Assembly: GCF_018687735.1 (NCBI RefSeq) | Contig: NZ_CP061304.1 | Span: 1,426,001-1,490,000 of the forward strand | From: Polynucleobacter sp. MG-5-Ahmo-C2 | GTDB taxonomy: Bacteria > Pseudomonadota > Gammaproteobacteria > Burkholderiales > Burkholderiaceae | Length of the DNA stretch: 64,000 bases | Reading direction: 5' to 3' | Part shown: positions 19,227 through 28,151 of the stretch, one piece after another | Layout: the number at the start of each line of letters is the position of its first letter | How positions within the stretch are numbered: the first letter of the stretch is position 1 | Made by a program: the position numbers and the translations under genes | The notes under the pieces: generated by a model | Database searches by the model: none | Told to the model about the DNA's origin: nothing | Seen by the model: only the letters and a program-made list of their open reading frames with translations

Positions 19227-19234
19227 ATTATAAT
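19227..19234. promoter_or_regulatory. overlapping divergent -10 boxes of uvrD and valS
   Basis: ATTATAAT reads as a perfect TATAAT on each strand, offset by 2 bp. On the minus strand the box ends 7 nt before the uvrD ATG; on the plus strand it ends 9 nt before the valS ATG. No good -35 is visible for either. Predicted transcripts would carry leaders of about 0-3 nt. Confidence 0.55.
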
Positions 19235-19243
19235 TTGCCTCTT

Positions 19244-22135
19244 ATGCCAAATGCCTCAAATACCCCTAATTCACCAGCGGCCAGCTCAGCAGACGAACTC
19301 GCCAAATCCTACGAACCCGCCCCGATCGAAGCCTACTGGGGTCCTGAGTGGGAACGCAGGGGTATTGCTGATGCCACGATGCTCGAGGGTAGCGATGATT
19401 TTTCCATTCAACTGCCACCACCCAATGTCACCGGCACACTGCATATGGGTCACGCTTTCAATCAAACCATCATGGATGGCCTGGTTCGACACGCGCGTAT
19501 GTCTGGCAAAAATACTTTATGGGTACCTGGTACCGATCACGCTGGTATTGCTACTCAAATCGTTGTTGAGCGCCAACTGGATGCGCAAAAAGTATCTCGC
19601 CATGACTTGGGTCGCGAAAAATTCTTAGAAAAAGTTTGGGAGTGGAAAGAAACTTCCGGCAGCACTATTACTCGCCAGATTCGTCGCTTAGGCGCTTCAA
19701 TTGATTGGAGTAAAGAATATTTCACGATGGACCACAAGATGTCCAAAGCGGTAGTTGAAGTCTTTGTCCGCTTACATGAACAAGGCCTCATTTATCGCGG
19801 TAAACGCTTAGTGAATTGGGACCCTGTTTTGGGGACCGCAGTTTCAGACCTTGAAGTAGTCAGCGAAGAAGAAGATGGTTCGATGTGGTATATCCGCTAT
19901 CCATTAGCAGACGGCTCAGGCTCCCTCACCGTAGCTACGACCCGTCCCGAAACCTTGCTGGGCGACGTTGCCGTCATGGTGAACCCAGAAGACGAGCGTT
20001 ACAAGCATCTCATTGGTAAGTCAGTCAATCTGCCTTTATGCAATCGTCAAATTCCGATCATTGCAGACGACTATGTTGATTTGAACTTTGGTACTGGTGT
20101 AGTAAAAGTGACACCAGCGCATGACTTCAATGACTACGCAGTGGGGCAACGACATCAGCTAGCATTAATTAATATCCTGACATTGGATGCCAAGATTAAT
20201 GAAAATGCGCCAGCTGCTTATCAAGGCATGGAACGTTTTGCTGCGCGCAAACAAGTGGTCGCTGATTTAGATGCAGCAGGTCTATTAGAAAAAGTGCAGC
20301 CACATAAATTGATGGTGCCACGCGGTGATCGTACCCAAACGATTATTGAGCCGATGCTCACTGATCAATGGTTTGTGGCAATGTCTAAACCAAGTCCTGA
20401 TAACCAATATCAACCTGGCTCATCTATCGCCGGTGCAGCATTAGATGCGGTCACCAAAGGTGATATCAAGCTCGTTCCAGAAAATTGGATTAACACTTAC
20501 ACCCAGTGGCTAGCAAATATTCAAGATTGGTGTATCTCACGCCAACTCTGGTGGGGCCATCAAATCCCAGCCTGGTATGGTGACGATGGCCAGATTTTTG
20601 TGGCTCGCTCTGAAGAAGAGGCTAAAGCGAAAGCTGCTACAGCTGGCTACGCCGGCAAACTGAATCGCGATCCCGATGTTCTGGATACTTGGTTCAGCTC
20701 AGCCCTTGTGCCTTTTAGCTCCCTTGGTTGGCCAGAAGAGACGCCTGCCTTAAATCACTTCTTACCATCATCAGTATTGGTAACCGGCTTTGACATCATT
20801 TTCTTCTGGGTAGCGCGTATGGTCATGATGACCTGCCACTTTACTGGCAAGGTGCCGTTTCATACTGTCTACGTACACGGCTTGGTACGCGATGCCGAAG
20901 GTCAGAAAATGAGTAAATCCAAGGGCAATACCTTGGATCCAATTGATTTGATCGATGGCATCAAGATTGATGACTTAGTAGGCAAACGCACTACCGGCTT
21001 AATGAATCCTAAGCAAGCGGAGAGCATCAGCAAGAAAACCAAGAAAGAGTTTCCGGATGGTATCCCGGCATTTGGCACGGATGCCTTGCGCTTTACTTTT
21101 GCATCGCTAGCCTCGCTTGGCCGCAATATTAATTTTGACCAGAAGCGTTGTGAAGGGTATCGCAACTTCTGCAACAAGCTTTGGAATGCAAGCCGCTTCG
21201 TTCTAATGAACTGCCCTGGCGGCGATGAAGATAATGGCCTGGCGCCTTGCGATAATCAATGTGGTCCTGATGGCTATTTAGATTTCTCACCAGCAGATAA
21301 ATGGATTGTTTCGCAGTTACAAAGAACTGAAGCGGAAGTTGCCAAAGGTTTTGAGAACTATCGCTTTGACAATATCGCTAGTAGCATTTATCAATTTGTT
21401 TGGGATGAGTATTGTGATTGGTACTTAGAGCTCGCTAAGGTACAGTTACAAACAGGCACCCCAGCACAGCAGCGTGCCACTCGCCGGACTTTGTTGCGGG
21501 TACTCGAGACTATCTTGCGCATGGCGCATCCACTGATTCCATTTATCACCGAGACGCTTTGGCAAACCGTTGGGCCAAAATCTGGTAAAGATTTAGCAAA
21601 ACAAGCAAAGCAAACGATTGCACTCCAACCTTATCCTGTTTCTCAAGCAGAAAAAATTGATGAGAAAAGTGAAGCCTGGGTAGCGCAGATCAAAGCGATT
21701 GTGGATGCCTGCAGGAATCTCCGCGGTGAAATGCAAGTGCCGCCTGGTCAAAAAGTACCTCTGTGGATTAGCGGTCCTGAAACTTTCTTACAAAAAGCAA
21801 CGCCTTACTTACTTGCTCTAGCTAAGCTTTCTGAAGTCAAAATCTATAGCGATGAAGCTGGCTTGGAAAAAGATGCCCCAGACGCCCCGATGGCGCTTGT
21901 TGGCCATCTGAAGTTACTAATCAAGATAGAGGTAGATGTCGCTGCAGAACGCATTCGTCTGGGCAAAGAAATTGAGCGCCTAGCCAATGAAATCAATAAA
22001 GCCCGTAGCAAATTGACCAATGAGAGCTTTGTCGCCAGAGCTCCAGCAGAGGTTGTTGCCCAAGAAAAACAGCGTCTTACGGGTTTTGAGCAAAATCATG
22101 AGAAGCTTGTTGCACAATTAGAGCGTCTGAAATAA
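19244..22135 (+). CDS. valS: valyl-tRNA synthetase
   Basis: 963-residue class I synthetase. HIGH motif in [18 protein letters not shown], editing (CP1) domain with [21 protein letters not shown], and a C-terminal coiled-coil arm ([18 protein letters not shown] onward) that is typical of ValRS. The ATG at 19244 is chosen because homologues begin just before the short disordered Asn/Ser/Ala-rich leader; an open extension upstream runs into uvrD and is not credible. No Shine-Dalgarno precedes the start. Followed by galU after 33 bp. Confidence 0.97.
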   Translation: MPNASNTPNSPAASSADELAKSYEPAPIEAYWGPEWERRGIADATMLEGSDDFSIQLPPPNVTGTLHMGHAFNQTIMDGLVRHARMSGKNTLWVPGTDHAGIATQIVVERQLDAQKVSRHDLGREKFLEKVWEWKETSGSTITRQIRRLGASIDWSKEYFTMDHKMSKAVVEVFVRLHEQGLIYRGKRLVNWDPVLGTAVSDLEVVSEEEDGSMWYIRYPLADGSGSLTVATTRPETLLGDVAVMVNPEDERYKHLIGKSVNLPLCNRQIPIIADDYVDLNFGTGVVKVTPAHDFNDYAVGQRHQLALINILTLDAKINENAPAAYQGMERFAARKQVVADLDAAGLLEKVQPHKLMVPRGDRTQTIIEPMLTDQWFVAMSKPSPDNQYQPGSSIAGAALDAVTKGDIKLVPENWINTYTQWLANIQDWCISRQLWWGHQIPAWYGDDGQIFVARSEEEAKAKAATAGYAGKLNRDPDVLDTWFSSALVPFSSLGWPEETPALNHFLPSSVLVTGFDIIFFWVARMVMMTCHFTGKVPFHTVYVHGLVRDAEGQKMSKSKGNTLDPIDLIDGIKIDDLVGKRTTGLMNPKQAESISKKTKKEFPDGIPAFGTDALRFTFASLASLGRNINFDQKRCEGYRNFCNKLWNASRFVLMNCPGGDEDNGLAPCDNQCGPDGYLDFSPADKWIVSQLQRTEAEVAKGFENYRFDNIASSIYQFVWDEYCDWYLELAKVQLQTGTPAQQRATRRTLLRVLETILRMAHPLIPFITETLWQTVGPKSGKDLAKQAKQTIALQPYPVSQAEKIDEKSEAWVAQIKAIVDACRNLRGEMQVPPGQKVPLWISGPETFLQKATPYLLALAKLSEVKIYSDEAGLEKDAPDAPMALVGHLKLLIKIEVDVAAERIRLGKEIERLANEINKARSKLTNESFVARAPAEVVAQEKQRLTGFEQNHEKLVAQLERLK

Positions 22136-22168
22136 AACAGCAGCAAATCTAGAGCGATCGGAATACTT

Positions 22169-23053
22169 ATGCCATTAGCCACTAAATCCGTTACTAAAGC
22201 CGTCTTTCCAGTAGCCGGCTTAGGAACGCGTTTTTTACCTGCCACTAAAGCAAGTCCAAAAGAAATGCTCAATGTAGTGGATAAACCACTGATTCAGTAT
22301 GCGGTCGAAGAAGCTATTGCAGCGGGTATTACTGAAATGATTTTCGTTACCGGTCGTAGCAAACGCGCAATTGAAGATCACTTCGATAAAGCCTATGAAC
22401 TTGAGGCTGAACTTGAGGCCAAAAATAAAACTGCCCTATTAGAAATCGTTCGCAGTGTTAAACCAAGTCACGTAGATTGCGTCTATGTGCGCCAGCCTGA
22501 AGCGCTCGGTTTGGGACATGCCGTTTTATGCGCCGAGAAATTGGTTCGCGATGAGCCCTTTGCCATCATCTTGGCAGATGACTTATTGGATGGACAGCCG
22601 CCAGTGCTCAAGCAGATGCTTAAGGTATTTGATGAGCAAAATGGTTCTGTGATTGCAGTAGAAAAGATCGATCCCGCCAAGAGCGGTTCGTATGGCATCG
22701 TATCGGGTGACGAAGTCACCAAAGGGATCTATCGCTTAAATGGCATTGTTGAAAAGCCGCAACCAAAAGATGCTCCATCCAACCTAGCTGTTGTTGGGCG
22801 CTATGTTTTGTCTTCAGATATTTTCAGTCATATTCGCAATCTCAAGCCAGGTGCTGGTGGGGAGATTCAGTTAACGGATGCGATTGCTTCCTTGCTTAAG
22901 CAAGAGCCTGTCTTTGCATATGAATATGATGGGGTTCGTTATGACTGCGGTAGCAAGCTTGGCTACCTGAAGGCCTCAGTTGAATTTGCCTTACGCCACC
23001 CAGAAGTAGCAACTGATTTTGCGGCCTACTTAAAGAGTCGCTCTTTAACCTAA
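22169..23053 (+). CDS. galU: UTP-glucose-1-phosphate uridylyltransferase
   Basis: 294 residues. Makes UDP-glucose for lipopolysaccharide and exopolysaccharide. The nucleotide-binding start is [25 protein letters not shown] with the GxGTRFLP signature; later LADDLLDG and [13 protein letters not shown] segments are typical. It lies 33 bp after valS on the same strand and ends 41 bp before the converging tusA stop. GGA about 7 nt before the ATG may serve as ribosome-binding site. Confidence 0.97.
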   Translation: MPLATKSVTKAVFPVAGLGTRFLPATKASPKEMLNVVDKPLIQYAVEEAIAAGITEMIFVTGRSKRAIEDHFDKAYELEAELEAKNKTALLEIVRSVKPSHVDCVYVRQPEALGLGHAVLCAEKLVRDEPFAIILADDLLDGQPPVLKQMLKVFDEQNGSVIAVEKIDPAKSGSYGIVSGDEVTKGIYRLNGIVEKPQPKDAPSNLAVVGRYVLSSDIFSHIRNLKPGAGGEIQLTDAIASLLKQEPVFAYEYDGVRYDCGSKLGYLKASVEFALRHPEVATDFAAYLKSRSLT

Positions 23054-23094
23054 GTCGCTTCGCTTCTCGCCTGTCTTCTTGCTCATGCTCTTGC

Positions 23095-23337
23095 TTATCT
23101 TCTTTTTAGGAAGAAAACCAAGACATCGCCTTCAGTAGTACTGGAAATTAATTCATTACCAGTTTGCTTGGCAAACGCAGGAAAATCATGAGCAGCGCCT
23201 GCATCGGTTGCCTTCACCTTCAGAACTTCGCCTGACTGCATCGTGGCCAAAGCTTTCTTAGTTCGCAAAATAGGTAGAGGGCAGTTCATGCCAATCGCAT
23301 CTACCTCTGCATTAAATGCCATCATTTGCTCACTCAT
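23095..23337 (-). CDS. tusA: TusA/SirA family sulfur carrier protein
   Basis: 80 residues with the hallmark [14 protein letters not shown] motif (catalytic Cys followed by P-L-P) near residue 18 and the [16 protein letters not shown] segment. Members carry persulfide sulfur for tRNA 2-thiouridine synthesis or other sulfur transfer. The start overlaps the alaS stop by 4 bp (ATGA), so it is translationally coupled to alaS; codons 1 and 5 are both ATG. Family membership is sure; which sulfur acceptor it serves is not. Confidence 0.92.
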   Translation of the reverse strand: MSEQMMAFNAEVDAIGMNCPLPILRTKKALATMQSGEVLKVKATDAGAAHDFPAFAKQTGNELISSTTEGDVLVFFLKRR

Positions 23338-25958
23338 TTACTGGCCACCCAGTCTTTAACACCCTCTAATGCCACACTTAATTTGCTTGGGTCATTGCCA
23401 CCAGCCATCGCCATCTCTGGCTTGCCGCCACCCTTGCCGCCCACTTGCTGGGCTACAAAGTTGACGAGATCGCCCGCTTTTACTTTGCCAATCGAGTCGG
23501 CAGTCACACCAGCGATCACGCTGACCTTATCGCCTTGCACGGATGCTAAGACGATTGCAGCCGTTTTGAGTTTTGCTTTAAGGGCGTCCATAGTCTCACG
23601 CAAAACGCCAGCATCAGCACCATCCAAACGAGCAGCCAAAACTTTGAGTCCATTGATATCGATTGCTTGACTAGCTAACTCATCGCCTTGGCTTGCTGCC
23701 AACTTAGAGTTTACTTTTTCTAGTTCACGCTCTACTTGACGCAAGCTATCTTGCAATTGCGTAACCCGATTTACCAAATCTCCTGGATGGGTTTTGAGAA
23801 TCGCTGCGGCTTCATTAATCTTATCCTCCATGCTCTGCAAGAACTGGAGAGCATTATTACCAGTAACTGCCTCAACCCGACGTATGCCGGCAGCGACGCC
23901 ACCTTCAGAGACAATCTTGAGACTACCGATATCACCAGTGCGTGATACGTGTGTGCCGCCACATAACTCTTTGGAGCTACCGACTTCTAAAACACGAACT
24001 TCATCGCCATACTTTTCACCAAAGAGCATCATGGCGCCAGTCTTTTGAGCATCATCCAAAGACATCACCTTGCCCGAGGTGGCAGTGTTCTCAAGAATCT
24101 CTTGATTAACAATGCCTTCTATTTTACGAATTTGCTCAGCCGTAATGGGTGCATTGTGGGTAAAGTCAAAACGGGTCTTCGTAGCATCCACGAGCGAACC
24201 TTTTTGCTGCACATGGTCACCGAGTACTTCACGCAAAGCTTTATGCAAGATATGGGTAGCGCTGTGATTGCGCATGATGTCCATTCTTTGCTGAATATCT
24301 ACCAAAGCATTGAGTGCATCGCCCACTTTGAGCTCACCCTCGAGCAACTCGCCTTGATGACCAAATACATCCGCTTGAATCTTGAAGGTATCTTCCACCG
24401 CAAAACGAACAGACTCATTGCGTAGCTCGCCCTTGTCGCCCACCTGACCGCCAGATTCGGCATAGAAAGGTGTGTTGTCCAAAACAATCACCGCAGCTTC
24501 ACCAGCTTTTACTGAAGTCACTGCAGATCCATCTACATACAGGGCGGTGACCTTGGCGCCCTCATGTTTTAAGGTGTCATAGCCATGGAATTGGGTTGGC
24601 TGACCTTTGTAATCTAAGCCTTGAGCTACTTTGAACTTGCCGGCTGCTCTGGCTTGATCACGCTGCTTTTGCATTGCCAATTCAAAACCTTCGGCATCAA
24701 CCGTAACACCACGCTCACGACAGACGTCAGCAGTTAAATCTAATGGAAAACCGAATGTGTCATGTAAGCGGAAGGCAGTTTCACCATCCACTACTTTGGC
24801 ACCACCCGCTAAGGCACTATCCAAAATTTCCATGCCATTCGCAATCGTTTGGAAGAAACGTTCTTCTTCTTGCCTCAGCACTTCGCCAACTTTATCTTGA
24901 GCAGCGCGCAACTCTGGATAAGCATCGCCCATCTCTTGAACAAGGGCGGGAACCAATTGATAGAAGAATGGTTTGCGAGCGCCGAGCTTATAGCCATGAC
25001 GAATTGCGCGACGCGCAATGCGACGTAATACGTAACCACGCCCTGCGTTACCTGGTATCACGCCATCGACAACGATGAAGCTACAAGCGCGAATATGATC
25101 TGCAATCACCTTTAGGGAAGGGCTCTGCGCATCACAGTTGTCGCCACCAGCAGAATCTACTGCATTCTTGGAAGCCTTCAGCAGATTGACGAAGAGATCA
25201 ATCTCATAATTAGAGTGCACGTGCTGTAAAACAGCAGCAATACGCTCAAGACCCATACCGGTATCAACACTTGGCTTCGGCAGTGGATGCATTACGCCTG
25301 CTTCATCGCGGTTGAATTGCATAAATACGTTGTTCCATATTTCAATGAAACGATCGCCATCTTCATCTGGGCTACCAGGAGGGCCGCCGGGAATATGCTC
25401 TCCGTGGTCATAAAAAATTTCTGTACAAGGGCCACAAGGACCGGTGTCACCCATCATCCAGAAATTATCTGAGGCGTAACGTGAGCCCTTGTTATCTCCA
25501 ATCCGAATAATGCGATCGGTTGGGATGCCGATTTGTTTGTTCCAAACTTCATATGCCTCATCATCTTCGGCATATACGGTGACCAACAGTTTTTCTTTGG
25601 GTAAATTAAATACTTGCGTCAATAAATCCCAAGCAAATTGAATCGCATCTTTTTTGAAATAGTCCCCAAATGAGAAATTGCCCAACATCTCGAAAAAAGT
25701 ATGGTGACGTGCGGTATACCCAACATTGTCTAAGTCATTGTGTTTACCCCCTGCCCGAATGCACTTTTGAGCACTTGTAGCGCGGTTATAGGGACGCTTA
25801 TCAAACCCCAAAAACACATCTTTGAACTGATTCATACCCGCATTCGTAAATAGCAGGGTTGGATCATCACCAGGGACTACCAGGCTAGATGGAACGATTT
25901 GGTGGCCTTTTTGGGCAAAGAAGTCCAGGTACGCCTGGCGAATTTGGGAGACTTTCAT
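23334..25958 (-). CDS. alaS: alanyl-tRNA synthetase
   Basis: 874-residue class II synthetase. Motif 1 region [14 protein letters not shown], motif 2 [17 protein letters not shown], the editing-domain zinc site HSATHILH and [13 protein letters not shown], and the C-terminal glycine-rich C-Ala domain ([16 protein letters not shown]) are all present. Transcribed divergently from tctB; a TTGCCC-17-GATAAT promoter ends 7 nt before the ATG and there is no Shine-Dalgarno, so the mRNA may be leaderless. Coupled to tusA downstream. Confidence 0.97.
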   Translation of the reverse strand: MKVSQIRQAYLDFFAQKGHQIVPSSLVVPGDDPTLLFTNAGMNQFKDVFLGFDKRPYNRATSAQKCIRAGGKHNDLDNVGYTARHHTFFEMLGNFSFGDYFKKDAIQFAWDLLTQVFNLPKEKLLVTVYAEDDEAYEVWNKQIGIPTDRIIRIGDNKGSRYASDNFWMMGDTGPCGPCTEIFYDHGEHIPGGPPGSPDEDGDRFIEIWNNVFMQFNRDEAGVMHPLPKPSVDTGMGLERIAAVLQHVHSNYEIDLFVNLLKASKNAVDSAGGDNCDAQSPSLKVIADHIRACSFIVVDGVIPGNAGRGYVLRRIARRAIRHGYKLGARKPFFYQLVPALVQEMGDAYPELRAAQDKVGEVLRQEEERFFQTIANGMEILDSALAGGAKVVDGETAFRLHDTFGFPLDLTADVCRERGVTVDAEGFELAMQKQRDQARAAGKFKVAQGLDYKGQPTQFHGYDTLKHEGAKVTALYVDGSAVTSVKAGEAAVIVLDNTPFYAESGGQVGDKGELRNESVRFAVEDTFKIQADVFGHQGELLEGELKVGDALNALVDIQQRMDIMRNHSATHILHKALREVLGDHVQQKGSLVDATKTRFDFTHNAPITAEQIRKIEGIVNQEILENTATSGKVMSLDDAQKTGAMMLFGEKYGDEVRVLEVGSSKELCGGTHVSRTGDIGSLKIVSEGGVAAGIRRVEAVTGNNALQFLQSMEDKINEAAAILKTHPGDLVNRVTQLQDSLRQVERELEKVNSKLAASQGDELASQAIDINGLKVLAARLDGADAGVLRETMDALKAKLKTAAIVLASVQGDKVSVIAGVTADSIGKVKAGDLVNFVAQQVGGKGGGKPEMAMAGGNDPSKLSVALEGVKDWVASK

Positions 25959-25965
25959 GGCAATA

Positions 25966-25994
25966 ATTATCGCATTGGCACCCCTCTAGGGCAA
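25966..25994 (-). promoter_or_regulatory. predicted alaS promoter
   Basis: On the minus strand TTGCCC (25989-25994) is followed after 17 bp by GATAAT (25966-25971). The -10 ends 7 nt before the alaS ATG, so the predicted start of transcription lies at or next to the start codon. Confidence 0.6.
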
Positions 25995-26002
25995 ACCCTA
26001 GA
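25985..26002. repeat. perfect palindrome over the alaS -35
   Basis: TCTAGGG-CAAA-CCCTAGA is a perfect 7+7 inverted repeat with a 4-nt spacer. It covers the predicted -35 hexamer of alaS and lies about 80 bp upstream of tctB. It may be an operator for either divergent gene; no matching regulator was recognised. Confidence 0.55.
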
Positions 26003-26083
26003 CAAGATACCCCCCAGGTGCCTTACAATCGCACAACATCAATAAATAGATCGGCACTTAAGTCGATAAATAAGGAGCGCATC

Positions 26084-26545
26084 TTGAAAATTCGCAATCA
26101 ACGGGATTTTGGAGCCGGGATCATGTACATGGTCATTGGTCTCTTTTTTGCCATTATGGCAACCCAATATCCAATGGGGACTGCCGCCAAAATGGGTCCT
26201 GGCTATTTCCCATTCTTCCTGGGCATCCTCATGTGTGTGTTGGGCTTGCTGGTTTTATTACAGTCATTCAACGCGAAAGCAGCGATTGAAAGTATCCCAA
26301 AATTTAATTGGCGAATCATTGCGCAAATCACTGGTTCAGTAGTCCTTTACGGTTTACTACTCCCTCGCTTGGGCTTTTTAGTTGCTGTTGTTGTTTTGGT
26401 ATTGGTGTCAGCAAGCGCAAGTAAGGAATTTACTTGGAAGGGCTCATTGATTAACGCCGGCTTCCTTGTGGCATTCACTTACTCAGTTTTTGTGTTGGGT
26501 CTGAAACTTCAGTTCCCACTTCTGCCAGTATTCCTACAACAATAA
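26084..26545 (+). CDS. tctB: TctB-type small membrane subunit of a tripartite tricarboxylate transporter
   Basis: 153 residues with four hydrophobic segments and the GPGYFPFFLGILM motif of TctB. Start chosen at TTG 26084 because AAGGAG lies exactly 6 nt upstream and the KIRNQRDFGAGIM sequence begins the conserved region; an upstream ATG at 26018 has no ribosome-binding site. Works with TctA and a periplasmic binding protein (TctC) to import carboxylates driven by the proton or sodium gradient. No tctC gene is adjacent. 19 bp before tctA. Confidence 0.9.
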   Translation: MKIRNQRDFGAGIMYMVIGLFFAIMATQYPMGTAAKMGPGYFPFFLGILMCVLGLLVLLQSFNAKAAIESIPKFNWRIIAQITGSVVLYGLLLPRLGFLVAVVVLVLVSASASKEFTWKGSLINAGFLVAFTYSVFVLGLKLQFPLLPVFLQQ

Positions 26546-26564
26546 AGAACCGGGACACTACAAA

Positions 26565-28067
26565 ATGGATTTATTCGCTAACTTAGGTCTCGGTTTTGAA
26601 ACCGCATTTACCTTACAGAATCTCCTGTACTGCCTGATCGGCTGTATCTTGGGAACTTTGATCGGCGTATTGCCTGGCTTGGGCCCAATTGCTACTATTG
26701 CAATGTTGCTGCCAGCAACATATGCATTGCCTCCAATTGCTGCCTTGATCATGTTGGCAGGTATTTACTACGGCTCACAGTACGGCGGATCTACCACTGC
26801 AATTCTGCTGAATATTCCAGGGGAGACGTCGTCGGTGGTGACGGCAATTGACGGCTATCAGATGGCCAGAAATGGTCGAGCTGGTGTTGCCTTGTTTACT
26901 GCAGGTATGGGCTCATTCTTTGCTGGTTGCGTAGCAACTTTAGTTCTGGCCGCATTTGCTGCCCCGCTATCACAGCTGGCATTTAAGTTTGGACCTGCTG
27001 AGTATTTCTCACTCATGGTCTTGGGCTTAATCGGCGCAGTAGTGTTGGCATCCGGCTCTTTGATCAAAGCGATTGGCATGATCATCTTAGGCCTATTGAT
27101 GGGCTTAATTGGCACCGACGTGAACTCTGGTGTATCTCGCTATGCATTTGACATTCCAGAGCTAAGTGATGGCATCGGCTTCGTTGCGGTTGCGATGGGC
27201 GTGTTCGGCTTCGCTGAAATCATGGGCAACCTCGAAAAAACTGGTGAAGATGAGGGCTTCCTCAATAAACTCACCAGCATGATCCCAAGCAAGACGGATG
27301 TGAAGCGCATGATTCCATCGATCTTGCGCGGCACAACCATTGGGTCTATCTTGGGCATTCTGCCTGGCGGTGGCGCTGCGTTAGCCGCATTCGGCGCTTA
27401 CTCTGTTGAGAAGAAATCCTCCAAGTACAGCCACGAGTTTGGTAAAGGCGCTATTGAAGGTGTTGCAGGTCCTGAGGCGGCGAACAATGCTGCCGCTCAA
27501 ACCTCATTTATCCCATTGCTCACTTTAGGTATCCCACCAAATGCTGTGATGGCTTTGATGGTTGGTGCAATGACTATTCATAATATTCAGCCAGGCCCAC
27601 AAGTAATGACCAGCAACCCTGCATTGTTCTGGGGTTTGATTGCCTCCATGTGGATTGGTAATGTGATGTTGATTCTCTTGAACTTGCCACTCATTGGTAT
27701 TTGGGTGAAGCTCTTGAAGATTCCTTATCGCTTCCTCTACCCAGCGATTTTGGTGTTCTGCTGTATCGGCGTATATACCGTGAACAACACTGTATTTGAT
27801 GTCTATGTAACCGCTGGTTTTGGTTTGATTGGTTACCTCTTCTTCAAACTCGGTTGCGAACCCCCTCCATTGCTCTTGGGCTTCGTGCTCGGGCCAATGA
27901 TGGAAGAGAATTTCCGTCGCGCCCTATTACTGTCCCGCGGCGACTTCTCCACCTTTGTGACTCGCCCACTTTCCTTGGGATTGCTGATTGCAGCAGCCCT
28001 TTTGGTAGTGATCGTGGCATTACCAGCAGTGAAGAAGACTCGAGAAGAGGCTTTTGTAGAAGAGTAA
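26565..28067 (+). CDS. tctA: TctA-type large membrane subunit of a tripartite tricarboxylate transporter
   Basis: 500-residue protein with about 11-12 membrane segments. The repeated family signatures GVLPGLGPIATIAMLLPAT near the N-terminus and GILPGGGAALAAFGAY near residue 265 are present, as is the GGSTTAILLNIPGE motif. Forms the permease with TctB. The substrate depends on the missing TctC protein; citrate and other organic acids are known for the family. Ends 24 bp before an intrinsic terminator. Confidence 0.95.
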   Translation: MDLFANLGLGFETAFTLQNLLYCLIGCILGTLIGVLPGLGPIATIAMLLPATYALPPIAALIMLAGIYYGSQYGGSTTAILLNIPGETSSVVTAIDGYQMARNGRAGVALFTAGMGSFFAGCVATLVLAAFAAPLSQLAFKFGPAEYFSLMVLGLIGAVVLASGSLIKAIGMIILGLLMGLIGTDVNSGVSRYAFDIPELSDGIGFVAVAMGVFGFAEIMGNLEKTGEDEGFLNKLTSMIPSKTDVKRMIPSILRGTTIGSILGILPGGGAALAAFGAYSVEKKSSKYSHEFGKGAIEGVAGPEAANNAAAQTSFIPLLTLGIPPNAVMALMVGAMTIHNIQPGPQVMTSNPALFWGLIASMWIGNVMLILLNLPLIGIWVKLLKIPYRFLYPAILVFCCIGVYTVNNTVFDVYVTAGFGLIGYLFFKLGCEPPPLLLGFVLGPMMEENFRRALLLSRGDFSTFVTRPLSLGLLIAAALLVVIVALPAVKKTREEAFVEE

Positions 28068-28090
28068 TTCCTCCTGCCTCCACAGAAACG

Positions 28091-28120
28091 AGCCCGCAGC
28101 AGTTTGCGGGCTTTTTCTTT
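28091..28120 (+). terminator. intrinsic terminator after tctA
   Basis: AGCCCGCA (28091-28098), a 6-nt loop, and TGCGGGCT (28105-28112) form a perfect 8-bp stem followed by TTTTCTTT. It closes the tctBA unit and isolates glnS. Confidence 0.9.
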
Positions 28121-28139
28121 ATGGGTCAGGGGTTTTCTC

Positions 28140-28145
28140 TACAAT
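28140..28145 (+). promoter_or_regulatory. predicted -10 box of glnS
   Basis: TACAAT (5 of 6 to consensus) ends exactly 6 nt before the glnS ATG, so +1 would be the A of the start codon. The -35 is not clear. It lies 20 bp after the tctA terminator, which supports an independent promoter here. Confidence 0.45.
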
Positions 28146-28151
28146 GAGGCT

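Noticed and set aside
19133..19243. N-terminal extension of valS
   Set aside because: It would overlap the uvrD coding start and both predicted promoters; homologues begin near MPNASNTP.
19080..19628. 182-codon open frame over the uvrD/valS junction
   Set aside because: Out of frame with valS and antisense to uvrD; no conserved motif.
28104..28151. N-terminal extension of glnS
   Set aside because: The upstream ATG lies within the tctA terminator stem, upstream of the glnS -10.
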